Positions 24,583-32,735 are shown, numbered from the stretch's first letter. The stretch: DNA of 37,568 bases from Halieaceae bacterium (GCA_902613175.1 CACMGJ010000001.1:1-37568), one strand, 5' to 3'. Program-made: numbers and translations. Notes: a model not told the origin generated them from the sequence alone.

Positions 24583-25525
24583 TGGTCGTTCCTTGCACCT
24601 CGTTTAGTCGATTGACGATGGTCATCGCCTCAGCCACCACATTGGATGCATTTGTCTGCGTATCGCTTAGCAGTACGACAGAGGAGTCGCGCGCAATTGC
24701 CTGCTTGGCTGTGATTGCCTGCTCTGCCAAGTCCAGTTGCACGGCCTTTTGACCATCTTCTGTGTTTGCAGCCGCACCGACTTTGTTCAGGGCCTCAGCT
24801 TTCGCTTCTGCGACCGCAATAATCGCGTTCGCTTCACCCTCCGCCTTCAAAATCTGCTCAGCTTTTTCAGCCTCAGCTGCGAGTACTCGGGCCTGCTTTT
24901 CTCCTTCGGCAACGTTGATTGACGATTGACGTTCACCTTCGGACTCGAGGATGGCCGCGCGTTTTTCTCGCTCGGCCTTCATCTGCCGTTCCATGGCATC
25001 GAGTACGGTGCGTGGTGGTTCAATATCTTTGATTTCGTAACGGAGGACCATGACACCCCAGGGGCCTGCTGCCTCGTTAATTTGTGAGACGATATTGTTG
25101 TTCAGCGCCTCACGCTCTTCGAAGGTTTTATCGAGCTCGATTTTGCCGATCTCGCTTCGCATAGTGGTCTGCGCGAGCTGGGTAACGGCATAGACGTAGT
25201 CATCCACACCGTAAGATGCTTTGTAGGGATCGAGTACTTTCAAATACAGAACACCATCGACGATCAGTGAGATGTTGTCTCGCGTAATCGCGGCCTGTGA
25301 TGGGACGTCAACCGCTTGTTCTTTGAGGGTTCTGTTATAAGCGACCCGATCAAAGAATGGATTTAGGAAATTAAGTCCGGCCTCAAGGGTGCGGGTGTAC
25401 TTACCAAAACGTTCAACGACAAAGGCGCGGTTTTGTGGAACAAACTTGACCGCCTTGGTTAAAACGACAATCAGCACGATCGCAATCGCGACGGAACTTA
25501 CCAAACCAAACGATAGAAACTGCAT
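24569..25525 (-). CDS. SPFH/stomatin-like protein (QmcA/paraslipin type)
   Basis: This is a 318-residue protein with one N-terminal hydrophobic helix (residues 5-25) and the SPFH domain: 'VPQNRAFVVERFGKYTRTLEAGLNFLNPFFDRVAYNRTLKEQAVDVPSQAAITRDNI', 'VDGVLYLKVLDPYKASYGVDDYVYAVTQLAQTTMRSEIGKIELDKTFEERE'. After it come Ala/Glu-rich coiled-coil repeats (about 180-260) such as 'EGERQSSINVAEGEKQARVLAAEAEKAEQIL' and a C-terminal tail. Such proteins form oligomeric scaffolds in the inner membrane and often regulate FtsH or other proteases. The NfeD partner follows, overlapping. Confidence 0.92.
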   Translation of the reverse strand: MQFLSFGLVSSVAIAIVLIVVLTKAVKFVPQNRAFVVERFGKYTRTLEAGLNFLNPFFDRVAYNRTLKEQAVDVPSQAAITRDNISLIVDGVLYLKVLDPYKASYGVDDYVYAVTQLAQTTMRSEIGKIELDKTFEEREALNNNIVSQINEAAGPWGVMVLRYEIKDIEPPRTVLDAMERQMKAEREKRAAILESEGERQSSINVAEGEKQARVLAAEAEKAEQILKAEGEANAIIAVAEAKAEALNKVGAAANTEDGQKAVQLDLAEQAITAKQAIARDSSVVLLSDTQTNASNVVAEAMTIVNRLNEVQGTTNGSA

Positions 25526-25630
25526 GACTACCCCCTCTTAAACTAGTGTGTACTAAATAATTTGGGGTCTCTGCCCCTGATATTCAAGTGTAGGAGCTGA
25601 TTTCAGTGAGGCAAAGGTTTTTTCTTAGGG

Positions 25631-26071
25631 CTATTCCATAGACCGGAACATTAGCGCAAGACGCTTCCCGCGACTCAGATTCTCAAGGAAGTCCTTGGCA
25701 TTATCCTCGCGCGATAAGAAGTCCGAGTACCCTTGCAATGTCTCAACGTCGGCGCCGTCGAGATTAAGGAAGCCCATCTGCCAGTCAGGAAACTCGCGCT
25801 CGTCAACTTCGCCTTCAAATAAGACGTCGATAGCCGTATGTCGCTCGTCTTTTTCGATGCTGTCGAAGGTCTGCCGGACCGCGTCCTCTGCACCCTCAAG
25901 TACTTGGTAAAACGATCGATCCCGATGGAGTAAAAGCCCCGTAAGATCGCGGGATGTATTGATCCGCCTAGCCTCGGTGAGTAGCTGCACCATGTCAGCC
26001 GAGCGCAAGTATCCGGTCTCGGTGCTTACATAACCCAGATGAAAGAGGCGATCACTGTTAGTTTTAGACAT
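25631..26071 (-). CDS. Short BLUF-domain blue-light sensor
   Basis: This 146-residue protein is one BLUF domain plus a short helical tail. Flavin-pocket residues are all present: Tyr14 (HLGYVS), Asn38 (RRINTS), Gln56 (SFYQVLEG), Trp97 and Met99 (FPDWQMGF). BLUF proteins bind FAD and shift their hydrogen-bond network under blue light. There is no output domain, so signalling must occur by protein contact. The gene is divergent from acsF, with 139 bases between, and lies near ppsR. In Rhodobacter the BLUF protein AppA inactivates PpsR; this one lacks the extra AppA C-terminal region. A role in pigment gene control is inferred. Confidence 0.92.
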   Translation of the reverse strand: MSKTNSDRLFHLGYVSTETGYLRSADMVQLLTEARRINTSRDLTGLLLHRDRSFYQVLEGAEDAVRQTFDSIEKDERHTAIDVLFEGEVDEREFPDWQMGFLNLDGADVETLQGYSDFLSREDNAKDFLENLSRGKRLALMFRSME

Positions 26072-26098
26072 GCGTATGGGTCTCTTGACTGCGGCTAT

Positions 26099-26120
26099 GG
26101 TTCATTAACTTGATTGAACC
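26099..26120. promoter_or_regulatory. Inverted repeat GGTTCA-N10-TGAACC in the BLUF-acsF gap
   Basis: GGTTCA (26099-26104) and TGAACC (26115-26120) are perfect complements separated by ten bases. It stands 28 bases upstream of the BLUF start codon and upstream of an acsF -35-like TTGACA (26138-26143). A dimeric regulator site is plausible; the binding protein is unknown. Confidence 0.5.
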
Positions 26121-26164
26121 GCCAAGGTAAAATAAAGTTGACAGTAAAAATATCCAAATAATTG

Positions 26165-26196
26165 GACTTTGACTTATTTTTTTACTACTCAAAGTC
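26165..26196 (+). promoter_or_regulatory. 8-bp inverted repeat in the acsF leader
   Basis: GACTTTGA (26165-26172) and TCAAAGTC (26189-26196) pair perfectly around a 16-base T-rich loop. The repeat ends just before the CGGGGGA ribosome site of acsF. It could be an mRNA stem-loop affecting translation or an operator. It lacks the TGT-N12-ACA form of PpsR boxes. Confidence 0.55.
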
Positions 26197-26210
26197 TATA
26201 CGGGGGAAAT

Positions 26211-27275
26211 ATGGCAGAAGATTCAACTGCAGTTGGTATGAATAACAGCACTAAACAAGCGCTCGAAAGCCGCGCTTTGGCACCGCGGTTCTACACGACC
26301 GATTGCGAAGAGATTGGACGCTACGACATTGATCCGGTTCGTGAGGAATGGGACGCCATGATGGCGGCTTTTGAGTTGGATACTAATCGGGAGCACTTCA
26401 AACAGAGTTATGAATTTGATCCCGAGACACTGGAGGCAGATCCTGAATTAAAAGCTGAGTTTCTCGATCTGCTGGTCAGTTCAATTACGGCCGAGTACTC
26501 AGGTTGTGTCTTGTATCAGGAAATCGAGAGCAAAGTAGGGGATCCAGAGATTGCAACACTCTTCCGCTATATGGCTCGTGACGAGTCGCGACACGCAGGC
26601 TTCATAAATCGCGCACTGAATAAATTGGGTGTGGCCGTCGACCTGAGTGTTCTTAAGCGCGATAAGGACTACACCTACTTTAGGCCGAAATTCATTTTTT
26701 ATGCGACCTACCTGTCTGAAAAGATTGGGTATGCGCGCTACATCACGATTTACCGCCATCTTGAGCGTCACCCAGAGCGTCGTTTCCATCCCATCTTTAA
26801 GTGGTTCCTCGAGTGGTGTAACGATGAGTTTGCACATGGTGAGGCCTTTGCCTTGCTGATGCGGGCCAACCCGAAGTTACTCACCGGTTATAATAAGTTG
26901 TTCATCCGGATGTTCCTCGTGCTGGTTTATACAACCATGTACGTGCGTGATCATTCTCGCCCTAAGTTATACGCAGCATTTGGCATGGACGTGACGGAAT
27001 TTGACCATACGGTTTTTGATATCACGACCGAGATTTCGAAGCAGGTTTTCCCGATGACACTGAATACGCGTGATCCTAAATTTCAGCGTGGTCTCGAGCG
27101 CCTGTTGGATTTGAATTTGCGCCTCGATGGGCTTGAAGGTGTTAAGGGTATTGGTGCTACGTTTAAGCGTCTGTCATTGCAGGTGGGCATCGGCACAACG
27201 ATATTACGGTTGTTCCTGCTCCCAACAATCCCGAACCAAATGCCAAAGCAGGTGGCGATGCAACCGGCCTGGTAG
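26211..27275 (+). CDS. acsF: Mg-protoporphyrin IX monomethyl ester oxidative cyclase AcsF
   Basis: This 354-residue diiron enzyme (from the ATG at 26211, after CGGGGGA) forms ring E of chlorophylls with O2. Metal-ligand motifs are visible: 'SSITAEYSGCVLYQEIE', 'ARDESRHAGFIN' (E-x-x-R-H), and 'WCNDEFAHGEAFA' (E-x-x-H), with the AcsF/CHL27 signature 'YTYFRPKFIFYATYLSEKIGYARYITIYRHLE'. The use of the oxygen-dependent cyclase, rather than BchE, fits aerobic phototrophy. An upstream frame extension to 26169 has no ribosome site. The gene is divergent from a BLUF gene and convergent with the bchP unit. Confidence 0.96.
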   Translation: MAEDSTAVGMNNSTKQALESRALAPRFYTTDCEEIGRYDIDPVREEWDAMMAAFELDTNREHFKQSYEFDPETLEADPELKAEFLDLLVSSITAEYSGCVLYQEIESKVGDPEIATLFRYMARDESRHAGFINRALNKLGVAVDLSVLKRDKDYTYFRPKFIFYATYLSEKIGYARYITIYRHLERHPERRFHPIFKWFLEWCNDEFAHGEAFALLMRANPKLLTGYNKLFIRMFLVLVYTTMYVRDHSRPKLYAAFGMDVTEFDHTVFDITTEISKQVFPMTLNTRDPKFQRGLERLLDLNLRLDGLEGVKGIGATFKRLSLQVGIGTTILRLFLLPTIPNQMPKQVAMQPAW

Positions 27276-27288
27276 GTCTAATTTGCGT

Positions 27289-27308
27289 GCGGGTGCTTTA
27301 GCGCCCGC
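27289..27308. terminator. GC-rich hairpin between acsF and the leftward pigment operon
   Basis: GCGGGTGC (27289-27296), loop TTTA, GCGCCCGC (27301-27308) form an 8-bp stem with one G-T pair. It lies just past the acsF stop and contains the stop codon of the minus-strand 88-residue gene. No T-run is present; a two-way terminator is likely but not certain. Confidence 0.55.
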
Positions 27309-27567
27309 GCCAATACTGGCTGAATTCAAAGAGGTGACAGAGCCCCGCCATTGTGAGGCAGCCTAGCAAGGCTGTTGACGGTGCGTCCCAGATAGCCAGC
27401 TGAATACCGCACATGAGAAATAAGCCGGCCAACAGGTTCGGTAAAAAAGCACTGATTGAGGCGGTAGTGGCCGTCGTGTGATACCGGCGGTACAGCACCA
27501 CTATTTCAGCGGTGATTAATAAGACTATGACCGCAATCAGGGCGCCTGATTGAAGAAGAGCCGTCAT
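27298..27567 (-). CDS. Small membrane protein at the end of the bch operon, unknown function
   Basis: The frame is longer, but the likely start is the ATG at 27567, eight bases after the bchP stop, giving 89 residues or fewer. Hydrophobic segments at about 7-24 (SGALIAVIVLLITAEIVVLY), 36-55 (AFLPNLLAGLFLMCGIQLAI) and 60-78 (STALLGCLTMAGLCHLFEF) imply three transmembrane helices, with 'YRRYHTTATTAS' in the first loop and 'QYWRGR' at the C-terminus. I know no family for it. Tight placement after bchP suggests it is made with bacteriochlorophyll enzymes, for example as a pigment or assembly factor; this is inference. Confidence 0.7.
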   Translation of the reverse strand: MTALLQSGALIAVIVLLITAEIVVLYRRYHTTATTASISAFLPNLLAGLFLMCGIQLAIWDAPSTALLGCLTMAGLCHLFEFSQYWRGR

Positions 27568-27575
27568 GGTAACGA

Positions 27576-28778
27576 TCAGGCGGCTGTTTTTGACAGACCT
27601 AACAGTTGCGCCACGTCTTTGATGAATACGCGCAGGTGCTCTTTTTTCTTCTTGTTGACCAGCTTTTTCTGTGTGTAGGCCTGCCACGTAAGTGTTTGGA
27701 CGTCCTCGTCTTTACACATCTCAACGAATTGCTCGCGTCGCTTGTCGCTGTGGTACCAGAAATATTGCAGTAGACCCAAGGCGAAGAAGGTGCGGCCATG
27801 CAGCTTCATAAAGCGTTTTCGCGGTGCTCTAAAAGCAGAGGCCTTTCCTGTCACCAGGAACTCCTTTATGGCGTCAGCACTGAGGCGTCCACACAGCATG
27901 GCGTAGTAAATGCCTTCACCTGATGCAGGGGCCACGACACCGGCGGCATCACCGGAAACCAACAACGCTTTGCCGTCGTCCCATCGCTTCATGGGTTTCA
28001 TGGGAATGGGGGCACCTTCTTTCCGAATGGTTTCCGCTGTATCGAGGCCCGAGATGGCTCGCAGTTCGTTGACAGACTTTTTTGCAGAGAAGTCTTTGTG
28101 CGCGCTACCCACACCAATACTGGCCGATTTCCCATGTGGGAAAACCCAGGCGTAGAAATCGGGTGATAAGCCTCCCTGGTACCAAACTTCGCAGCGTTCG
28201 GGGTCGTAGTCCTCGGTTGCCGCTTCGGGTGCTTCGACAATTTCGTGGTAGGCCAGTACCCAAGGGACGTTAGCGTGTTTTGGAATGCCTTGCCTTGCAA
28301 CCTTTGAACGAGCGCCATCCGCACCCAGTACACAGCGCGCCGTGGCGGTTCTCGTCTCGGTGTCGTGGTCCTTGGAGACGTAGGTCACTCGAAGCGTGGT
28401 TTTATCGATGTACTCGACCTTCTTGAAGGCGGCGAGTTCTAGATCTGCACCCGCACGTTGAGCCCTTAGCCGCAGCCAAGGGTCAAATTCGTCTCTGTCC
28501 ACCATGCCTACAAAGGTTCCCTCGATGGGCATGTCAACTTTCTGTGCCTTGGGTGAAATCATTCGCGCTGACTGGATTTCTGCTTTCAAGAGAGATCTAG
28601 GGATGTCGAACTCACCTAAAATACAGGGAGGAATCGCGCCACCACAGGGCTTAATTCTAAAAGCCCGTTCTAACAGTAGGACTTTGTGGCCAGCGAGCGC
28701 AATTTCGTGCGCTGCGGTCGCACCTGACGGGCCGCCACCCACAACGATCACATCGTAGTCTGTTTCTCTATCGCTCAT
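27576..28778 (-). CDS. bchP: Geranylgeranyl diphosphate / geranylgeranyl-bacteriochlorophyll reductase BchP
   Basis: This 400-residue flavoprotein starts with the FAD Rossmann motif 'YDVIVVGGGPSGATAAHEIALAG' and has 'LERAFRIKPCGGAIPPCILGEFDIP', 'CVLGADGARSKVARQGI', 'YAWVFPHGKSASIGVGS' and 'ALLVSGDAAGVVAPASGEGIYYAMLCGR', all typical of ChlP/BchP. It reduces three double bonds of the geranylgeranyl tail to phytyl in bacteriochlorophyll a. Its ATG overlaps the stop of the preceding transporter-like gene in an ATGA. The C-terminal 'WQAYTQKKLVNKKKKEHLRVFIKDVAQLLGL' is Lys-rich. Position after bchG and the BCD-family gene is the usual photosynthesis-cluster order. Confidence 0.95.
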   Translation of the reverse strand: MSDRETDYDVIVVGGGPSGATAAHEIALAGHKVLLLERAFRIKPCGGAIPPCILGEFDIPRSLLKAEIQSARMISPKAQKVDMPIEGTFVGMVDRDEFDPWLRLRAQRAGADLELAAFKKVEYIDKTTLRVTYVSKDHDTETRTATARCVLGADGARSKVARQGIPKHANVPWVLAYHEIVEAPEAATEDYDPERCEVWYQGGLSPDFYAWVFPHGKSASIGVGSAHKDFSAKKSVNELRAISGLDTAETIRKEGAPIPMKPMKRWDDGKALLVSGDAAGVVAPASGEGIYYAMLCGRLSADAIKEFLVTGKASAFRAPRKRFMKLHGRTFFALGLLQYFWYHSDKRREQFVEMCKDEDVQTLTWQAYTQKKLVNKKKKEHLRVFIKDVAQLLGLSKTAA

Positions 28779-30136
28779 GGGTTGACTCCCCCGAGTTGAT
28801 TTTTGAGTGCAAAGGTATTGTCAACGTCCGAGTCTTTCGTATCGGCGTTAACTTGTTGATCAATGTTAAAGATGAGGCTGGCTGCCCATAAAAATAAGAC
28901 TGCTTCAGCGAGGAAGACGAGGCCATAGGATGCCGCTGGATTGCTCAACCAGAGCCCAGTGATATCGACTGCTACCGTACCGATGAATCCCCCCAGCGCG
29001 AATGAGATCGCCTGAGCAGCACCCCACAAGCCCATTCGGAGTCCGTCGCGTTGCTTACGTCCTTGGCCTGCCAGCATCATCATTCCGCCGATGGCTGCGA
29101 CAGCAAAACTGCCGTTAGCAACGCCTAAAACAAAGACGTTGAGGTTGATGGGCCAGTTCGTACTTGTTATTCCGCCAAAGGCCAGCAAGGTTAGGGAGAT
29201 GGCTGAGACAAGACAGCCACCGCGTATCCAGAGGTGCAGGACATGGCGGGTCCGGGATTTAAAGGCATAGGTGGAAACCGCCATTGCGAACATACCCAAC
29301 AACATGCCTGCGTGTTGAATGCCTGCCAGCGCCGTTGTCTCACCAACAGTCCAGCCGAAGGTTAGTCCGACAAATGGCTCGAGAATAAGATCCTGCGCGC
29401 TGTACGCCAGCATCGATGCGAAGACAAAAATGGTGAATCGACGAGCGTGATCCTCGCCCCATACTTCCTTGATAGCCTCAGTGAACGGGGGTTTCTTCTC
29501 TGGCTCAACGGCGATGATCACTGGGGACTCAATTGGTTTTTCAATACCGATGATGGCAGTGAAGGTGACTACTAGTGCTATGGCCGCTGTGCCACAGACC
29601 ACAGCCAGGAGCCTTGCTTCCGAGAATGGATCTAACAGTTGGCCCGTGATACCACCAGTGACTGCGAAGCCCATGATCATCATGAACCACACTAAAGAGG
29701 CGGCGGCAGGCTTTCGTTGATCACTCACCTGCTTTGATAGCATAACCAGCAGTGAGGTTCCTGCAGCCCCTGATCCCACCCCGATGAGCAGATAACCCAG
29801 GCCGGCAACGACGTGTCCAATCCAACCAACCTGATTGGCCAAGGTGGCGCCATAAGCTGCGGTCATGCTTCCGATAGCCAGGATGATCATGCCGCCAACA
29901 ATCCATGGGGTGCGTCGACCTCCCGCGTCACTGCCATAGCCAATGTAGGGTCGTGCGAGTTGTACTACGTGGTGCAATGTAATCAGGAAGCCCGGGACTG
30001 ATGCCGCCAGTGCGTATTCCACGACCATAATTCGATTAAGGGTGTTGGTCGGTAGGAAGATGAGGGCGCCAAGACAGGTTTGAATTAGCCCCAAGCGAAC
30101 GATGGCCAGCCATGAGAGAGTTTTTAGCTCAGCCAA
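28775..30136 (-). CDS. BCH/PucC-family major-facilitator protein (Bch2 / Orf428 type)
   Basis: This 453-residue polytopic protein has about twelve hydrophobic helices and the PucC/LhaA/Bch2 family traits: 'LSWLAIVRLGLIQTCLGALIFLPTNTLNRIMVVEYAL', 'RPYIGYGSDAGGRRTPWIVGG', 'QVSDQRKPAAASLVWFMMIMGFAVTGGITGQLLDPFS' and 'GRKQRDGLRMGLWGAAQAISFALGG'. PucC-like proteins assist light-harvesting complex assembly or move bacteriochlorophyll. Between bchG and bchP the member is usually called Bch2 or Orf428. The start is a TTG at 30136, supported by GGAGGT four to five bases upstream inside the last codons of bchG. It overlaps bchG by eight bases. Confidence 0.9.
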   Translation of the reverse strand: MAELKTLSWLAIVRLGLIQTCLGALIFLPTNTLNRIMVVEYALAASVPGFLITLHHVVQLARPYIGYGSDAGGRRTPWIVGGMIILAIGSMTAAYGATLANQVGWIGHVVAGLGYLLIGVGSGAAGTSLLVMLSKQVSDQRKPAAASLVWFMMIMGFAVTGGITGQLLDPFSEARLLAVVCGTAAIALVVTFTAIIGIEKPIESPVIIAVEPEKKPPFTEAIKEVWGEDHARRFTIFVFASMLAYSAQDLILEPFVGLTFGWTVGETTALAGIQHAGMLLGMFAMAVSTYAFKSRTRHVLHLWIRGGCLVSAISLTLLAFGGITSTNWPINLNVFVLGVANGSFAVAAIGGMMMLAGQGRKQRDGLRMGLWGAAQAISFALGGFIGTVAVDITGLWLSNPAASYGLVFLAEAVLFLWAASLIFNIDQQVNADTKDSDVDNTFALKNQLGGVNP

Positions 30137-31040
30137 AATGACCTCCCATTGCGAGTGCAGAGATCATCATGCCCGCGACGTATTGAGTGACGCCCACACC
30201 GTTGTACCACGGAGCAAGTTGACGCGGATTAGTCAGGAACCGAAGCATCGCCAACAGCTGACCGGCAATCAAAACAGTAACGAGGCCAGCAGCGACAATA
30301 TGCCCCCATTCTGCGAGTAACCAGAGTACGCCTAGCTGGGGGGTGATCATGACAAGACATGCAAATTTAGCGGCGCGCTCGGGTCCCATTTGGACCGGAA
30401 GCGTCTTGATTCCCACCGCAAAGTCACCGTCGATGGCCTTAAAGTCATTCAAGGTCATGATGCCGTGGGCTCCCAGACTATAAAGCGCCGCAATGATTAA
30501 AATAGAGGTGCTGGGGAGTTGACCGCCAATCACAATCGCGGCGCCCGTAATCCACGCTAAGCCCTCGTAGCTCACGGCAACGGAGAGGTTTCCCCACCAC
30601 CCGTTTTGTTTTAAGCGAAGCGGGGGCGCGCTGTAGGCCCAAGCTAGAAGCAGTCCAACCGCTGTTGCGCCCGCAACCCAGGGACCGAGCATAAAGCTCC
30701 AGGCTTGTGCAATGACGCACCAGACAAAAGCAAATCGAAGCGCGGCTGCTTCTGAGACGCGACCGGAAGGAATCGGTCTGTCCGGTTCGTTCAGTGCATC
30801 AACCTCTCGATCTTGCCAATCATTGATGATTTGGCTCGCTCCGCAGACCAATGGGCCGGTCAGTAATATTCCGGCAAGGAAAATCCAGGGCGCCTGGAAA
30901 GGGGTCATGCCACCCGATACAAGACCGCACATGAGTGCCCACATGGGTGGGAACCACGTAATCGGTTTAAGGAGCTGAATGAAATCGGCGATGGACGCGC
31001 CCGATGTTGCTCCCGGGTTTACAGCCGTAGAATTGCTCAT
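30129..31040 (-). CDS. bchG: Bacteriochlorophyll synthase BchG
   Basis: This is a 303-residue UbiA-type prenyltransferase from the ATG at 31040; a TTG at 31067 would add nine residues. It attaches geranylgeranyl or phytyl to bacteriochlorophyllide a. The first Asp-rich motif reads 'NDWQDREVDALNEPDRPIPSG' and the second 'LNDFKAIDGDFAVGIKTLPVQMG', with 'LLKPITWFPPMWALMCGLVSGG' at the N-terminus, all as in ChlG/BchG. About nine transmembrane helices are visible. It lies 67 bases after ppsR and overlaps the BCD-family gene, so ppsR-bchG-bch2-bchP-small gene may form one transcript. Confidence 0.95.
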   Translation of the reverse strand: MSNSTAVNPGATSGASIADFIQLLKPITWFPPMWALMCGLVSGGMTPFQAPWIFLAGILLTGPLVCGASQIINDWQDREVDALNEPDRPIPSGRVSEAAALRFAFVWCVIAQAWSFMLGPWVAGATAVGLLLAWAYSAPPLRLKQNGWWGNLSVAVSYEGLAWITGAAIVIGGQLPSTSILIIAALYSLGAHGIMTLNDFKAIDGDFAVGIKTLPVQMGPERAAKFACLVMITPQLGVLWLLAEWGHIVAAGLVTVLIAGQLLAMLRFLTNPRQLAPWYNGVGVTQYVAGMMISALAMGGHFG

Positions 31041-31107
31041 TCCAACATGGTGTACATGCTGGGACAAACAGTCAATAATTCATGATAATTTAATAGTAAT
31101 TAAATAT

Positions 31108-32484
31108 TTACAGTGCGTCTCGATCGCCATCAACCTCGGCATCGCCAAGATCAAAGCGACGCAGCTTTGTATACAAACTTTGACGGCTAAGACCGAGCAA
31201 TTCGGCTGCAGAAGCGCGATTTCCGCTGGTCAATTTGAGTGCGGCTTCTATGCAGAGCGCCTCAATGACATCGGTCGACTCGCGGACCAGTTCTTTCAGA
31301 GGTACACGACCCACGCGGCCCGTTATTTGCTCGATAGAGCGGGGTAGATGGTCGTCCACCGACTGATCTGGCGTAATCCGCCTGCCGATATCTCTAACAA
31401 AGAGCATGACGCGCGTAGTGCCATTTTTACCGACCCTGGCCACCGACAATTCGATATCCACGGAGGATTCGGTTTCGGTCCTTAGGGTGGTCGAGTATAA
31501 GCGTACGGATCCCTCTTGTTTCGAGTGATCCAGCACAATATTGAGATCGACTGCTGATCTGCCGATCCAGCGATCGGCCCTTCGGCCCTCAACCAGTTCT
31601 GGCGATACGATGCCGGCCATTTCCAAGAACGCATTGTTCGCGGCTAAGACGATGCCTTGCTCATCCATCTCCAAAATGCCATCAGGTGCATCGCTGAAGA
31701 AAGACTGAAACTCTGCACCTGTGAGATCGCGTTCGCTGTCATCCCTGAGTCGGATCAAGAGGCGTCCCTCACCCGACTGGCGAAGATATGTAATGGCAAT
31801 GTTCAGCTCTAAACCCGCGTCAGTATTGATCATCCCGTCGACGGTCGTGGTCACTGACCGCGCTTCGCGAGTCAGTCGATCTAGGACGTTTCTTGCCTCG
31901 TCACCCAGTCCTAGAGGAAAAGGTTTGCCCACTAAAGTGGCACCAGCGCCAACCAGTAAGGTGGCCGCTACCGGATTTGCTTCGAGTATACGGCCGCTAG
32001 AATCGTCGACCACAATGAAGCCTTCAGAAACCATATCGAGTAAGCGACGATAGCGAGCTTCAAGCCTTCTTTTTGACCAGTAATCACGTTCCATTGCATG
32101 TTGAGCATTCAGTAGTTGGTGCCGCAGGCTCGCCTCTGGCAGCAGATCAATGGCTGCTACTTTTACGTTGCTGGAATTGGTTTCTGCGCAGATCCAGCAA
32201 AGTAGCGGGACGGTGTTACCACTGCGTGGCTCGAACGACGTATCGCACCGGACAGCTACGCCTTTATTCCGTCTTGCCTCGTCTAATCGTGACTCTAACT
32301 GGGCTCGCGAATCATCACCCACAAGTTCACTCAGCGGACGGCCAATCAGCGCTTCCGGTTGCAGACTGCTTGAGGGGCCATTGACGCTGGCGTCGAGAAC
32401 AATGCCGTTTTCATTGATGAGGAATTGCAGACTTGCGAGGTGCTGAAGTAGGAGCTCGGAAGGGGGCGCTGATACGGTATTCAC
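31108..32484 (-). CDS. ppsR: Photosynthesis gene repressor PpsR/CrtJ
   Basis: This 458-residue regulator starts at GTG 32484, with GGAG eleven bases before it. It has PAS-type sensor domains (about 10-120, 143-250 with 'YRRLLDMVSEGFIVVDDSSGRILEANPVAA', and 262-375 with 'FFSDAPDGILEMDEQGIVLAANNAFLEMAG') and a C-terminal Fis-type helix-turn-helix ('SGNRASAAELLGLSRQSLYTKLRRF'). Cys411 (EALCIEAAL) matches the redox-active Cys beside the HTH of CrtJ. PpsR represses bch, crt and puc genes under oxygen by binding TGT-N12-ACA. A perfect such box lies in the gap to bchF. The gene is divergent from bchFNBH. Confidence 0.95.
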   Translation of the reverse strand: MNTVSAPPSELLLQHLASLQFLINENGIVLDASVNGPSSSLQPEALIGRPLSELVGDDSRAQLESRLDEARRNKGVAVRCDTSFEPRSGNTVPLLCWICAETNSSNVKVAAIDLLPEASLRHQLLNAQHAMERDYWSKRRLEARYRRLLDMVSEGFIVVDDSSGRILEANPVAATLLVGAGATLVGKPFPLGLGDEARNVLDRLTREARSVTTTVDGMINTDAGLELNIAITYLRQSGEGRLLIRLRDDSERDLTGAEFQSFFSDAPDGILEMDEQGIVLAANNAFLEMAGIVSPELVEGRRADRWIGRSAVDLNIVLDHSKQEGSVRLYSTTLRTETESSVDIELSVARVGKNGTTRVMLFVRDIGRRITPDQSVDDHLPRSIEQITGRVGRVPLKELVRESTDVIEALCIEAALKLTSGNRASAAELLGLSRQSLYTKLRRFDLGDAEVDGDRDAL

Positions 32485-32637
32485 TGCGGCTACTACTCCG
32501 ATACTACGAAACGCGCCGTGGGCGTCACTATTGTCCTAGAAATCCGAATGTTACACAGGGTGGCGTTGGTCGTCATCACAATGTTTACAGTTCAATGGCT
32601 ATTTCCTTAATACGTCAACTTTATCGATCAGGATCAC

Positions 32638-32655
32638 TGTAATATTTAGTTGACA
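32638..32655. promoter_or_regulatory. PpsR/CrtJ box TGT-N12-ACA
   Basis: TGTAATATTTAGTTGACA is a perfect TGT-N12-ACA palindrome of the PpsR type, 80 bases upstream of the bchF start codon. Its last six bases are a consensus -35 TTGACA. Binding there should block RNA polymerase on the bchF promoter. I found no second exact box in the gap. Confidence 0.75.
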
Positions 32656-32678
32656 CTAATATGGCCGAACACTACTCT
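32650..32678 (+). promoter_or_regulatory. Putative bchFNBH promoter
   Basis: A consensus -35 TTGACA (32650-32655), a 17-base spacer, and a poor -10 TACTCT (32673-32678) lie upstream of bchF. The weak -10 leaves the call tentative, but overlap with the PpsR box supports it. Confidence 0.5.
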
Positions 32679-32735
32679 GCAAATTCATAAGATGACGCTA
32701 AATGTGCGCGTTCCGCACAGAGCGGGGAATGTGGC

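Noticed and set aside
31051-31066. TGT...ACA palindrome upstream of bchG
   Set aside because: The spacing is ten bases, not the twelve of PpsR boxes, so it is not called as an operator.
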